Assembly (NCBI GenBank): GCA_011033025.1
Contig: WFMF01000268.1
Span: forward strand, 124,001 to 188,000
Length of the DNA stretch: 64,000 nucleotides
From: Beroe forskalii
Taxonomy: Eukaryota; Ctenophora; Nuda; Beroida; Beroidae
Direction: 5' to 3'
Shown here: in pieces, positions 35,101 through 46,380 of the stretch
Numbering within the stretch: position 1 is the first letter of the stretch
Layout: each line of letters begins with the position of its first letter
Translations under genes and position numbers: made by a program
Notes under the pieces: generated by a model
Seen by the model: the letters and a program-made list of their open reading frames with translations, nothing else
What the model was told of the DNA's origin: nothing
Database searches by the model: none

Positions 35101-38086
35101 TCCCGGATGTTTCTGAAGCTCGTCATGGAGCTCCTCAAACGTTATACTGCCGCTGTTGTCAGCATCAGCTGACTCAAACAGTGTCTTCGTTAGCTCGTCC
35201 AGTACGTCTTCACTCAACTCTGAGGATATGAGAGTGCTTTATTTACTGACAATTCGAAGCAAAACAAGAACGACTAGAGTCTATACCAACTCCGAATTTC
35301 CTAATCCTAAACCTAAACTAACGCTAAGTTTGGATGGATTGCAGAATTAGACTTAGAATTAGAAAAGGTCAAATTACATCAGTATTGCCGGACCCTACAT
35401 AAAAAAAGGTAAGCTACATGTGTAGCTTACCGAGTTTGCTTTCATCCATGCATGATCTCAGGACTATTTTCAGTTCGTCTGGATCAATCGTTCCGTTACC
35501 TGAAAGAAACGAACTACTGCAGGAAAACTGAAGATTGGCAACAATCTGCTTGAATCTCACATAGGCCGCCTTTGAATAAAAATACAGATTTATTAATTAA
35601 AAAGCAAATCTTTAAACTAAGCGATATTAATATCAATGAGAGGCACCACCTACCATCAACATCGTAGACATCGAACAAGAAGCGTAGTTTGTCCATGTCG
35701 GAGCCCTCCATAAGCATGTTTAGACCATCTATCAGTTCGGAGAGACTTATTGTACCACTCCTATCCTTGTCAAACAACTTGAAGAACTGCTCCGCGAAAA
35801 ACAGCTGCAAAATAGTCATATTGTGGATATGAAATAGATATTAATATTGTCCTATCATAGATAAGATTCTCGATTTCAAATAATCTAACAGGTTATGATT
35901 GAAGTAAGATTGCGATAAAACGTTAGTTTATATGACCAGATAACCATTATTTGGTCACCCATGAGACCTCTATGACGAATGACTGGCGAAAAAGGCAGTT
36001 TTCAGGCCAAAAACGCGACTTTTCTCCCCATAGAAGACGAAAAATGGGTGATTTCGGAATTATGCCGTCAGTCTGGCTTAGGTTTTCCATGAATGGCTTT
36101 TCTCCCCCGTTAAACTAAAGTTGGTCTGGTGAAGCGACGAGAATGCCTGATGTGATTCAGACTGGACCTTCAACTGTTCAGTGTTCGGTCCCTTTCTCAG
36201 AGTTACCTCTTTGACTTGGAGCACTTCGGTGAAGTCGTGGAGGCTGATCTGTCTACTTTCCCCTGATATCTTACTGAACTGTTGCTCCAACCAGGCTAAC
36301 CATTTAGCGTCTTTGTTCATGCTGCGAATAAAGCGGTAACTCGATTAAATGCCTGTCCTTTTTCCTTTTATCCTTTGACCGATCGGTTAACCACTGAAGG
36401 AATGCGTCCCAATCCCAACCCGTAATTCTATAATTCTCATGATATTTACATGACCAAGTAAAGTGAATGTAATTTAGTAATTCAAATATTTTAAAAGTGT
36501 TTCACTCACCACGTTAGCTTGTCTACCCCTCGAACCAGTTCTTCTATGGAGATCTGACCTCCTTTATCCATGTCAAGAAGGTCAAATAACTTCAATAAGC
36601 ACTGAAAGACAGTTCGTTAAGCAAATTGATATTTCAAGCTTTTTTCAAACCATATTCTAACCAAAATCTCGGAGAGAACAATTTTCTGTCGAGTATGAGT
36701 AACTGTTCATATTCTATATGGTTAGCTATGTAATTGTGTAAGATTGTCAGTAACCTGTTCGTTGTTGATGGACAGTATGAACTTCTCCTTGTCCAGCTCC
36801 TCCTCGACTGACGCGTGTTTCTGAAACCGTTTCTTAAACCAACTGATGATCTTCTCATCTGCTTCACCTGTGAGTATGTGGGAGGGTAACATCCTACTAA
36901 AACAGTCAGTAACCTGTTCGTTGTTGATGGACAATAAATGAACTTCTCCTTGTCCAATTTCTAAAAAGCTCAATCCCGCGTGTTTCTGGAACCGTTTCTT
37001 AAAATAACTGGAGATCTTCTCGTCTGGCTAGACACCTCTGGAGTCATCTGTAAACAAGGAGATTTAAAATCGCTAAAATGGTGTTTCCTGCTTCAATTTT
37101 CATGAATGTAGGTAGATTGTGTTTAGATCCAATAAATGGGATCAGTTTGAAATAAAAAATTTAATTTCTAAAAAAAATGCCCTGTTTATCAAACGAAAAA
37201 CCGGTTTATTTTATCTGCCCTGAGAGTTTTATTGCCGTAATATCCTGAAAGTTTCATCAAGATTGCTCAAAAACCCTCGGAGATATGAAAGTTTTGTATC
37301 GCAAAAAAGGGATTATATACCGACCTTTTCATCTGTGATAAACAGGAAAAACATCGTTCTTATCTCCATATTTGGACATGATAAACTATGCAAGAAATTA
37401 TGTACACTTTGCGATAAAGGCGCATATCTCAGGTTTAAAGCAATGTGAAACTTTCAGGATATTACGGGCAATATGTGGGCAATAATCTACTAATGTACTA
37501 ATAAACCGTTTTCGATGTAACCACATTTTTTTGACGCTGTGTTTCATGTTTTGGTGTGAATGTGTTTTCATTAAGAAACTCAAAACACAATTTTGATAGC
37601 GCTTCTTTTGGACCACCCTTGAAATGTACAAATGTACAGATGTACTAATTTACAAATGTACTTATGTACCCATGTCCTAATAATGTAAGTTCCACACGCT
37701 GTGTATCATGTTTTGGGAATGTGTTTGCTCGCGAGCGCTTTTCTGAGGAATCCTTCTCTCAGATACTTTTTCTTAAATTGTTTCAGATACTTTTTCAGAG
37801 AACAATCAACAAATATAGAAGTGGAATTTGTTTCTCCGTGCTATATCCAACTGACCATCACATCCCCTTTCGGGGATGGATGGCAACTCTCAATCACAGA
37901 GAGTTCCACTGGGAGTGTATTCAAATCCTGATAGGTGCATTAGGTCCTAGCTACTTACCGGCAGCGATTTGCATGCTTGGATGAATTTCTGCTTTGATAT
38001 TTCGCCATTCTTGTTGGCGTACTTGGAAAAGTTTTCTTTGAACCAGATTTTGATTTTTGTGTTGCGGTTCTCTCTTGAGGTACTTC
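29109..38086 (-). CDS. NOX5: NADPH oxidase 5 (calcium-dependent NOX), 5' end unresolved
   Basis: Transmembrane flavocytochrome that makes superoxide from NADPH when calcium binds its EF-hand head. Exons: 37959-38086, 36755-36867, 36510-36601, 36207-36321, 35654-35804, 35431-35499, 35078-35219, 33904-33990, 33561-33713, 33118-33284, 32739-32911, 32352-32543, 32032-32273, 31592-31881, 31166-31390, 29582-29730, 29345-29416, 29109-29204. From 36867 on every phase joins. Four canonical EF loops are seen (DMDKGGQISIEE, DKDRSGTISLSE, DVDGNGTIDPDE, DADNSGSITFEE), then six membrane segments with haem-ligand His pairs (FHKAIGVLCMVLSIFH; FSHMLY with FFHSRSF). The FAD motif is HPFTISS; NADPH motifs are GPYGAP, AGIGVTPYASIL, DFFWINRDQ and FFCGSP, and the end is GFRFKAEKF. 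A basic patch ERRRK lies between FAD and NADPH lobes. The join 37959 to 36867 is out of phase, so a short exon is missing or misread; the start codon is not found. An ATG exon at 38660-38737 is possible but also out of phase. Confidence 0.95.
29914..30873 (-). mobile_element. Intact retrotransposon ORF1-like gene inside a NOX5 intron
   Basis: A single uninterrupted 319-residue frame starting ACCATGG, in the same orientation as NOX5 and within the intron between exons 31166-31390 and 29582-29730. After a charged N terminus there is a likely coiled coil (about residues 60-125). Then comes a region like the RNA-binding ORF1 protein of L1-type non-LTR elements: KKNIIIYGAPG, RPLRLRLKSSYNVRKML, YHGIYLSADLTADERAKR. 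The C terminus adds an acidic tail (SEASSEDNDSEEE). No reverse transcriptase is adjacent; only about 180 bp separate it from the next NOX5 exon. It is either a solo or truncated element or a domesticated gene. The family link is from motif memory; the intact frame is seen directly. Confidence 0.7.
34981..35070. repeat. 45-bp tandem duplication beside a NOX5 donor
   Basis: Two 45-bp copies, 34981-35025 and 35026-35070, differ at a few bases and begin TGGCAACACTTCGGACTACC. The second ends 8 bp from exon 35078-35219 on its intron (donor) side. They are intronic and do not alter the coding exon. Confidence 0.9.
36747..37035 (-). repeat. Tandem duplication of a NOX5 EF-hand exon
   Basis: The segment 36747-36875, which contains exon 36755-36867, is repeated at 36906-37035 with a 159-bp offset. 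The upstream copy keeps FKKRFQKHA and LSINNEQ but changes reading frame between them and has a TAG near its 5' edge, so as read it cannot supply the same exon. It could be a dead exon, an alternative exon entered at an internal AG, or an assembly error. Confidence 0.85.
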
Positions 38087-39235
38087 CTGAAAAGATGCAT
38101 TTTCAATCGGGACAATGGATTCTGATGTAGAAGTGAACGGCGACGTCATTAAGGAAAATGTTGCTACATCGAACTGTTTGAAGATGATATTGATAGATAA
38201 GAGATGTCAATTTTATCCCGTGTCAACTGTCAACGTTGTAAAATTAGTACCATTCACAAATCTTACAGCTACCTACCAACACATCGAATATCGTTCACAA
38301 AATCTTGCTGTAGTTTCTGAAGGATATGAAGTAGATTAATAATCAGACAATTAAGAGTGGTTTAATGATAGTATTCTGGATCTTATCACAGGATTGCAAT
38401 CAGATTATGAATGTCGATGGGACAAAACTTTGGGACTTGGTTAGGATAGTGACTAGTAGATGAATTGAAAAAATTGACGATAAAAAATTTCAATGTAAAA
38501 ATAGCAGCAGCGGCAGTCAGTATTCAGCCATCAGTCTAACAGAGCCATGGAAAACGGTGAGAAGTATTTCAATACTGAGTTTATTCGATAGCGAGTCTTA
38601 GAAATACTCCATTCCTTATCGACACGTCATCTCAAAAACTCACAATGTGTACTGTGTACCTTATTGAAAGCCTTGATTTGCGCTTTCTCTATATCAGTTA
38701 AAAGGACAAGAATTCTGCTTAAATTCAAACCGGGCATGATAAGATATAATGAGCTACGACGGCAGAGGTACAACAAGAAGCACGTACACTGTATACTGTA
38801 CAGTACAACACAGTATGATCCCTGACACGCGTGGATTGATTCTTGTCACGTTACATTGTACCACGTGACCAAATGGGTACTCACAGGGACTGCAGGTGCT
38901 CGGGATTAAAACCCAGGGTTTATATGGCACCTGTCAGTGATGGTAATGCTCAGAGATAAACCACATTTAACGGATATTAGTCATAAGAACCTACCTAGTT
39001 TTAGGTAACCCAACCAACATACCTATTGGTTTAGATATGCGAAACAAAAATGGATGAATGACAATATTTGATTATTTGAGTCTTTTTGTCTCCATTGCAT
39101 TTTCTTAAGTGGCAAGCTATTGAGATGTACGGATGATGTCCCAAATGGTCTCTATGACCTTCGATTGACTTCAGTTACTGACCAGAAAAAAGTCTTATTT
39201 CGACCTATTAACTCGTTAATCAGCGCTATAAGTAC
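38087..39235. other. Region upstream of the NOX5 exons, no firm gene
   Basis: Should contain the missing NOX5 5' exon(s). One candidate at 38660-38737 on the minus strand starts MPGLNLSRILVLL and ends at a GTACAC donor, but its phase does not fit the next exon. Nothing else is seen. Confidence 0.35.
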
Positions 39236-41255
39236 CTCGTAGCATGCTTGTACGTTATCGGTCTGTGAAAGCACTGTCAAAGTGCACATCCTAATATCAG
39301 AAATCAACAGAAACACATCATGAACACACATGCACTTTGTGAGGATAAATGAATGAGTTTTGAGTGGATCAGTCCATGATGTCTGCACTACTATAGAGAT
39401 TAGAGGCAGATGGCTAACCACCAATCAAGTGAACGAGACCAGTTACCGTTTAGTTAGGTACCCGAACTAATATTATTAGCTTCGAGCGAACACGATAACA
39501 ACCTTGTGTCATCAATTCACCATTGTCATTCATGGTAATGACGTCATAATCGAAGCGTCTAGTATTCCAGGTACACCCTATAGAGCTTCTCAATCGCACT
39601 CCAATAATTGGTATCACCGGCAGTTAATACTGTAACACTCTAAATCATTTGATTATATACGACGGTCCTGTATGGGTTAGCATGACGTTAACTTTCCTAA
39701 TGATGTAACCACCACGGTAAATGTCTCAAAGTGCGTATTGATATTTCTTACGTCATGCACACCCAAACGAACACCAGAGAAAATAATAAATACTTAAATA
39801 AATAAATAAATAAAGAGCTAACAAAAAGCCAACAAACCAGCCAACAAAACAACAAGTTTTCCTGACAACCTTGTGAACGTGATAGGTTCCTAGTGCGATC
39901 TCAGTGAGGGCTATGGGAACGGTTCGAGCACGTTTGGTGCTGGCCAGAATACGGCGGATTATCATCTGAACCAGAGTTTGATCTCATCATTAAAGGTAGA
40001 ATTGTAAACAAAAATTGAGATTTTATGCAAGATATCACTATGAAAAGCACTACTAAGAGGAAAACATTACAGAGCACTATTTTTGATATTATTGATATAT
40101 TCGGCAACAGAACTGTTAACATGTTCACGCTCGACAGCTCGCTAAAGAGAGTGAAGATGCAACAAAGACTGTTGTTATGTTTTCGAGAAAGTTTGATCTA
40201 TCACGAATCAAAAGTTCACATATTCGGTCCCGAGTGGACAAAAGAAGAAGCGAGAACTCTGCCACATATAAAATTCAGGACGATGTAACAAAACAAAAAA
40301 GAACTCTGTCACATAAAATACAGGACGATGTACAGCCCCCGCATGTCAAGTGTGTCAAGGGAAAAAACTGAGAGGGTAATGAAATCATCGTCCTACATTT
40401 GTGGAGATGGGGACTTTTTCTCATATAAAAACACAAAAGACGCAGTCACGCCTGCACCCCGACAATATATATACTTTTGTCCTTGTCCTCCTCCTCCCTA
40501 AAGCTTTGACGGATCGCCGAGAAGTGCGAATGAGTCGGACACTCCTACCCAATTAAAGTATATAAAAGTGCGCACTAACTTACTAAAGTAATTCGTGAAA
40601 GCATGAAATCAAGAGAAGATAACCGTAGTAGAGAAGCTGATATGTTGAGTTACGGGCTGACTAAACGGCCCATTATTCCATTTTACAAGTCTATCTGGTT
40701 CCGTTTACGTAATTTCTTAAAAGGTGTGTATATATTTATATTTGTATTTGTTTATGTCTATGTGTGCATAACAAGACAAGGCTGAGACTGGCACAACGTG
40801 AGAACACCAGGATAGGTACACAGTGTACAGAAAAAAGTCAAAAGTACAGTACAGCAAGTGGTACACAAGCTAAGATAATTGAAAATTCTATAAAACTGGT
40901 ATAATGCAAGATAATGGAAAACGTCACAACACAAGCCTGATCACGGAAAAACACACCAATTCAAACCACACACAACATCATAATTTAGAGAACCCTCCCC
41001 GAAAGTATCGTTTCATCACTCAGCATTCATCAATCATCACGCTAAAATCACACTCGTCATTCATCAAGGATCACTCATTAAGGATCACCCAGCATTCATC
41101 TTTCATCACACTCATCAATGATCACTCATCACTCATCACACTCATCACTCACGATGTTAAAGTAGTAGCTGCTGATCACTAACTCAGCAAAGCCCCTGAG
41201 GTGGTTTCGTTTTATCAGCTTCTTCTTTTCTGACATCTTAAAAGGCCACCGTATC
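39236..41255 (-). CDS. Candidate exons of an unrecognised minus-strand gene
   Basis: Three blocks bounded by good acceptors and donors join in phase. Exon 41153-41255 encodes KMSEKKKLIKRNHLRGFAEL and continues to SSYYFNI. Exon 39870-39965 encodes MIIRRILASTKRARTVPIAL and continues to TYHVHK. Exon 39236-39262 encodes TDNVQACYE. The amino-acid mix is that of a folded, basic protein, unlike the low-complexity translations around it. I do not recognise the family, and neither end of the gene was found. They might belong with the exons at 43.1-44.5 kb, but the phases of the pieces I can see do not connect. Confidence 0.3.
40253..40331. repeat. 47-bp tandem repeat, about 1.7 copies
   Basis: GAACTCTG(C/T)CACATA starts at 40253 and again at 40300, and CAGGACGATGTA closes both copies. 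It lies in non-coding DNA. The unit is close in length to the 45-46-bp duplications at 11.0, 35.0 and 60.9 kb. Confidence 0.85.
41022..41150. repeat. TCATCA/ATCACTC microsatellite-like tract
   Basis: About 130 bp of imperfect ATCACTC and TCATCAC repeats ending at the donor of the candidate exon 41153-41255, where GTGAGTGATG is itself made of the repeat. Confidence 0.8.
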
Positions 41256-43093
41256 CTGAAATAAGAAATAGTTGTTCGTCACAGCTATTTCAATCGGATC
41301 CGAATCACACCTCTTACCAATATTACGGTGAAAATCGATAATACATCTATGTTTTGTGAGATTTCTTTATCATGCTTTAAATTAGCAAATTAGCAAACTC
41401 GAAGTACGGGCGACCTGTATTCATAATTTCTGCCCTAAATTTTCATTTTTTTTGTGTGCCAAACACACTCACCCCATTGTTCGAGTACAACAAATAAATA
41501 AACTACTGATCAATTTACCATCAGTTTAAACTACTCAAATATTCATCTCGCCAAAATTCCAATGCCACCCCATCAGCCAATTATTTGACCTTAAATCAAT
41601 CATGACTCCGCCGATCGCTCTTAAAATTGTGAATGGTAAACTAAGGAAGCCGGACTCAATCTTAGGCCGCATTAGGTAGTCATTTCTCCAACATTTTCTA
41701 AACCATGATGCTTTTTATTTTTGTTTTTTGGGTCTTTTTCTAGAATTGTGTACATACAGAGAAAATCTTGATGCATTTTGGTACCACGCGAACTCTTTGA
41801 TCTTTGACAGGACAAGGAACCAGAGTTCAAGCAACATAGCGTTGCTTGAAGCAACAAGAGGAAGCGAATGTGCGATTAGCAACAATATATGAGGCGCGTA
41901 CGGTGGAGCACGCTCTCAATTAATCACAGTGGTCAATGGAGCAATCCCGGGTGCCACTAATAATGATTGCAACGACAGTGTCTGCCCATGAGAAGCGAGC
42001 GCGGTAATCAACCTGATGAATATGATCACCAAGTGCGATTTGGGCACACCAATCTCTTCGTACGTGTAGCTGAACAGCAAGCACTTATTAAGTGGATTAA
42101 ATGAAGCACTCTAAGTGGATAAAGGAGTGAATGGCTTTGTTCTTTGATGAATTTTGCAGTGATTGGATAGATTGTGGCTGCAAAGGAGTTATATCTCTAT
42201 TCTTTGGGCGGGTAAATGATCAAACGCCATGTTTGTTCTGGTAGGTTTATAAACAATGCTTATTTTCTCTAGAAATATGTTGAGCAAGCATCGAGCATCT
42301 ACCTACCTGCAGGGCCAGAGAGCAACTCCCAAGGGAAGCAAAGTATGAATTTTGGGAATTTTCTTACCTTTTAAAATTCAAAATTATGAAAGTAAAAAAT
42401 TAATTTTTGTGGAAATACTTTTACCTGCCTCTCAAATAAAGAATCAAGCTATTATTTCATTCATCACGTATGAATCCATCGTAAATCTAGAAAATTGCAC
42501 GTAAATAAACAAATAAAGAGATAACTGGGCAAACCAAATGGTACTGATCGACAACAGAAAGCTGTGTTAATCTATCTATGTTTTGATGGGCGGGTACCAA
42601 CAGATACACGTTACATCAAGGAAAGTACTGGAGTGTCAGGAAGTGATTCCAGAAGGGAGAGATAAATTAAAAAAGATAATCCGCGTGAGACTCACAATAA
42701 TAAATTAAACGGTGCCAGGTCTCAAGCAGTATGTCGTCAATAGCTTCAAATACAGCCAATTAGTGCTGATTAGTTAGAGTCACCGATGAGAAACGCGTGT
42801 CGTTAATGTAACGAGGGAACATACGGTACAAACTCGTGTTTAAACTATAGGTAAGAATATTGATGAGTAATTAATTTAATCCCTAAGTTCGATTCAAGTT
42901 TAACTTAGTTCAAAGATATCTAAGTGAAAATATTCGATTTACGATCATTAAACACAGCAAATGTATCGAGACGTGCGATTTAAATGGCCGCACTAATTGG
43001 TGATCACATGAGGTAAATTGTGGATGAGGTGTTACCAGGATCGATTAATTCATAAGTAGCTTCTCTCAAGTAGACTGCCCAACTACTACTTAC
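41256..43093. other. AT-rich stretch without a supported gene
   Basis: Possible intron between candidate minus-strand exons. No exon, RNA gene or mobile element could be supported. Confidence 0.5.
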
Positions 43094-44526
43094 AGGATGC
43101 TGGCCACAGAAGTATTATCATTGGCAGTATTCTGTCCTCGGGCTGCGGTCCAAAGTCCAGACCCCACATAAGAAGATGACGGCCCTCGTAATTCGTATCG
43201 TTGTAGTTAAATTCTCAACTGTAACATACAATACAAACTGAAAAACTCGTACAATTGTCAGTATTACTGACAGACCTCGGATTACTGAAATTATATGCTA
43301 AGCCTGTTGGCAAAATGACAAACTCACCTTTTCATACATCTCGTCATCTCGAACTGTCGAAAGAATGTGGACAGTGGATATCACAGAGCACAGCAATTGG
43401 TCCGAAAGAAGGATGTTGCTTCCATGCCAGCTTGTACAAAATCAACCTAATCTATTACATCAATCGCAAATGAATAGTAATAAGGGCTTATATGCTCTTA
43501 TGGTTCTATGAATATTGAACTTACACGATATGTTAATCCCTTAGAATGAGCAACTAATCAATTAACAGTACACTATCCTATTTAGTACTGTTATAGACAA
43601 CACTATGTCCACTCACAGCGGAGACATTTTACTGTCCACTGTCTGAAAATCATCAGATTCAGCAAAACTATCTTTCTGAAATCTTTACAGACCCTCGATT
43701 CAGAAATTCAGCATGAAAGCGCTCTATCCCACTCAATCAGCGATTGAAAACCCAACCGGCGTTATGTTCATAATTTGGTGATTCATGGGTCAAAATCGCA
43801 GTTTTTAGCTTTCAGTTTGCTACATCATGTGTATGTTTTCGTTTCTCATAAACACTGAGAAACGAAAACCTACTTTTAAAAAGCAAAGCAGCATTCATAG
43901 AGATGCAATTACAGCAAAATACTTATGCTCTATTGAGGGGGTATAATTAGGCATCATCAGTGCACCATTTTACATCATTATAATGCCACCACTATCCCTA
44001 CAGCCACGTGAAAATCACGTGAATCTCATACCTTGGAGTCAGAACCCCTTCGTGTGAAGAAGTATTTCCCCAGTTTTGTGTTAGCGATAGCCTCAACCCT
44101 CTCCCGCTCCTCTGCTATACAATCCTCGCAGAGACTTGCCCCGGGCTCTGAAGTGTGATCAGTCAGTAATCAATTACGGACTGTATTGAGTCAGTTTATC
44201 ACAACTTAACCGGCTAGAGAGTCAGTCAATCATTGAGTCCGTCGGCCGATCACATTACAATACTAGCTGTGAAACAGTGAAAGTGTAAGTCAAGAAATGA
44301 GCAATTTCTTCGAATGTCAGAAAATCGATCAATTGCCCATTTACAACTTACCAAGTGGTCCGTGGGTTGGACAGAACTGAATGTTCTTCTTGCTGGAGCT
44401 CCTTCCCAGGCCGCTGTACTGCAGAGGCTGGAAGGACCGAGCCATTCTGGCGGTGAAGCCGTTTAGAGGTGCCAAGATGTCCTCGGAACGAGACCTCAGT
44501 CTCATCGCTGGATGCTTAGTCTCCAT
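43094..44526 (-). CDS. Start of an unrecognised gene with a CxxH/CxxC motif
   Basis: Exon 1 (44352-44526) opens METKHPAMRLRSRSEDILAP, is Arg/Ser-rich, and ends FCPTHGPL before a GTAAGT donor. Exon 2 (44032-44147) follows a CACACTTCAG acceptor in phase, gives EPGASLCEDCIAEERERVEA and ends GSDSK at a GTATGA donor. CPxH followed by CxxC could bind a zinc ion. A tentative third exon (43094-43142, PEDRILPMIILLWPAS) has a perfect GTAAGT donor but a weaker acceptor. No family is recognised and the 3' part was not found. The exons at 39.2-41.3 kb might belong to the same gene. Confidence 0.4.
43835..43869. repeat. Perfect 14-bp inverted repeat, 7-nt loop
   Basis: GTTTTCGTTTCTCA at 43835-43848 is exactly complementary to 43856-43869. 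It lies in a likely intron. Too short for a miRNA precursor; it may be a remnant of a palindromic element. Confidence 0.8.
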
Positions 44527-45169
44527 TCCTGAGCTTTATAGTCAGTGATTAATGATCAATTATTAGATATATACAGACTATACGGTGAACGGTAACAGGT
44601 TAACTAATCAACCTTTGAAGCATTGAAGACAGAAGCTGGTTGCGGGATTGTATCATAGAATTTGGTCAGGTACCGACTAAAAGGACTAAGACCAGGTCCG
44701 CAGCCAGGCAGGCGGAGAGCCCTGGCCGATGACCAGTCCAAACTCCAAAGTCTTATCCATGAAGGACGAAGGCGTATGACACATTCCGTCTTATGTAACT
44801 TAAGCATGTAGAAAACTGATCTAATCTTAAAACTCAGAGCGATCACTTTCCAATCACTAACCAATCACTTTCTGCCCTTTTACCCATCTTTTTCCAGTCC
44901 CACACGACTCACTTTTCAATCACTTCGCACTCAAATTCTTGTAACTTAACACTCACTTTCGTGAACACCATTAAATCTGCATGCGCGCCAAAAGAAGACA
45001 GAGTGATCGAATCAATCGCGCGCAATAATTGCCCGCCATGCGCGAAGATGACGGTAAAAACTTCCATGAATTCGCGCCATACGTAAAGCCCAGACCAAAA
45101 TGGCATCATATTTCGGATTTTTCCCAAGATATTTCACAAGTATCGTCGATACTACAATCAGATACTAGC

Positions 45170-45295
45170 CAAATCCAGCCAAATCAAGTCAAATCAAGCC
45201 AAAACAAGCGGAGTAACCCGAAACCACCCTGAACCGACCCAAAAACCTCCCCGAATCAACTCGAAACGAGCTGAAACAACCCGAAAACTCGACCC
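45170..45295. repeat. Degenerate short tandem repeat
   Basis: Imperfect units such as CAAGCCAAAT and CGAAACAACC run for about 125 bp just before the LINE fragment. No coding sense. Confidence 0.6.
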
Positions 45296-45439
45296 ATACT
45301 TAGCTTGTCCTGATGATGATAAAGGTACCAATATCCTCACATCCCGCAGAGAAGAGCTATCTGCACCACTTAATTTACTGTGGTTAGAATCCTTCACAAA
45401 AGGATAAATTCCCTCTCAGCTCAAATCACAGTTCACAAC

Positions 45440-46380
45440 ACCTGTGCACACGAATCCAATGTCTTATCTATAGACCGAACTGATCCTGCCAATTACAGAT
45501 CAGTTTCACTGACGTCTCACATTATCAAAACCTTCGAGAGAATAATAAGAGGCAGGTTTGTCGATTATCTTGACAACTCCCATTCTATCCTGAGAATATC
45601 CAGTACAAAACTCCTAAAGGGCATGTTATAGAACTGACAGACATTGCTATGGACTAAGGGGTTCTTGTTTCAAGTGACAGATCCTGGTCGCCGCACATTG
45701 AACAGACCGTCCAGGCGGCTCGTAAAATGACATCTTGGGTCCTCAGTGCGTTCATTGATCGTTCCTCAGTAGTCATGCCGACACTCTACAAATCAATGGT
45801 GCGGTCCAGACTGGAATACTGCTGACCTGTTTGGAAACCCTGCCAAGATCTCAGACATCCAGAAGTTAGACAATGTCCAACGATGCTTTATCCGTAAGAT
45901 AGCTGGACTCAAAGACATAAGCTATCGAGTATTGGGACCGACTTAGGAAGCTGAATATTATGTCACTCCAACGGCCGAAGAGAAAAGATACTGCTCATTC
46001 TTTTTGGGGCATGCCCCAATTTATCTTGAAAATTCAAATTTTTAAATTCCCCTTTGGGGTTAAAATATCCCACAGGGTAAACATCAAGGCCCAGCTCTCA
46101 AATTGTAAATTACGATTCCCGAATATTTCCCTATTTTGTTAGAGCAGCTCGGCTATGGAATATCTTGCCCATCTGACGCTTCACGACTGGAGTTCACATG
46201 AAAGCTTCAAAGATCGTTTTTGGACGGGTTCCCCCGGGTTTTCCCCGGTTCCTTTTCCCGGGGGTACACTGCTGTGAAAAACCTTCATTGCTGAGCGGGA
46301 AAGGGGAGCGCACGACCGGCCCGGGCAGCCCTGACCAAAAACTCGAAACGAAAAAGCATTTTTTTGGTTGAACCCAAACT
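45440..46380 (+). pseudogene. Decayed non-LTR retrotransposon (LINE) ORF2 fragment
   Basis: The plus strand shows reverse-transcriptase motifs (DPANYRSVSLTSHIIKTFER, IIRGRFVDYL). After a gap come C-terminal LINE blocks (SDRSWSPHIEQTVQAARKMT, YKSMVRSRLEYC, IQKLDNVQRCFIRKIAGLKD, then RLWNILP and VPPGFPRFLFPG). The fingers part jumps directly to the thumb, so the catalytic core with its YADD box is deleted. There are also several stops and frame changes. The order of blocks is typical of jockey/CR1-like elements but the clade is not certain. The 3' part runs into poor-quality sequence. Confidence 0.85.
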
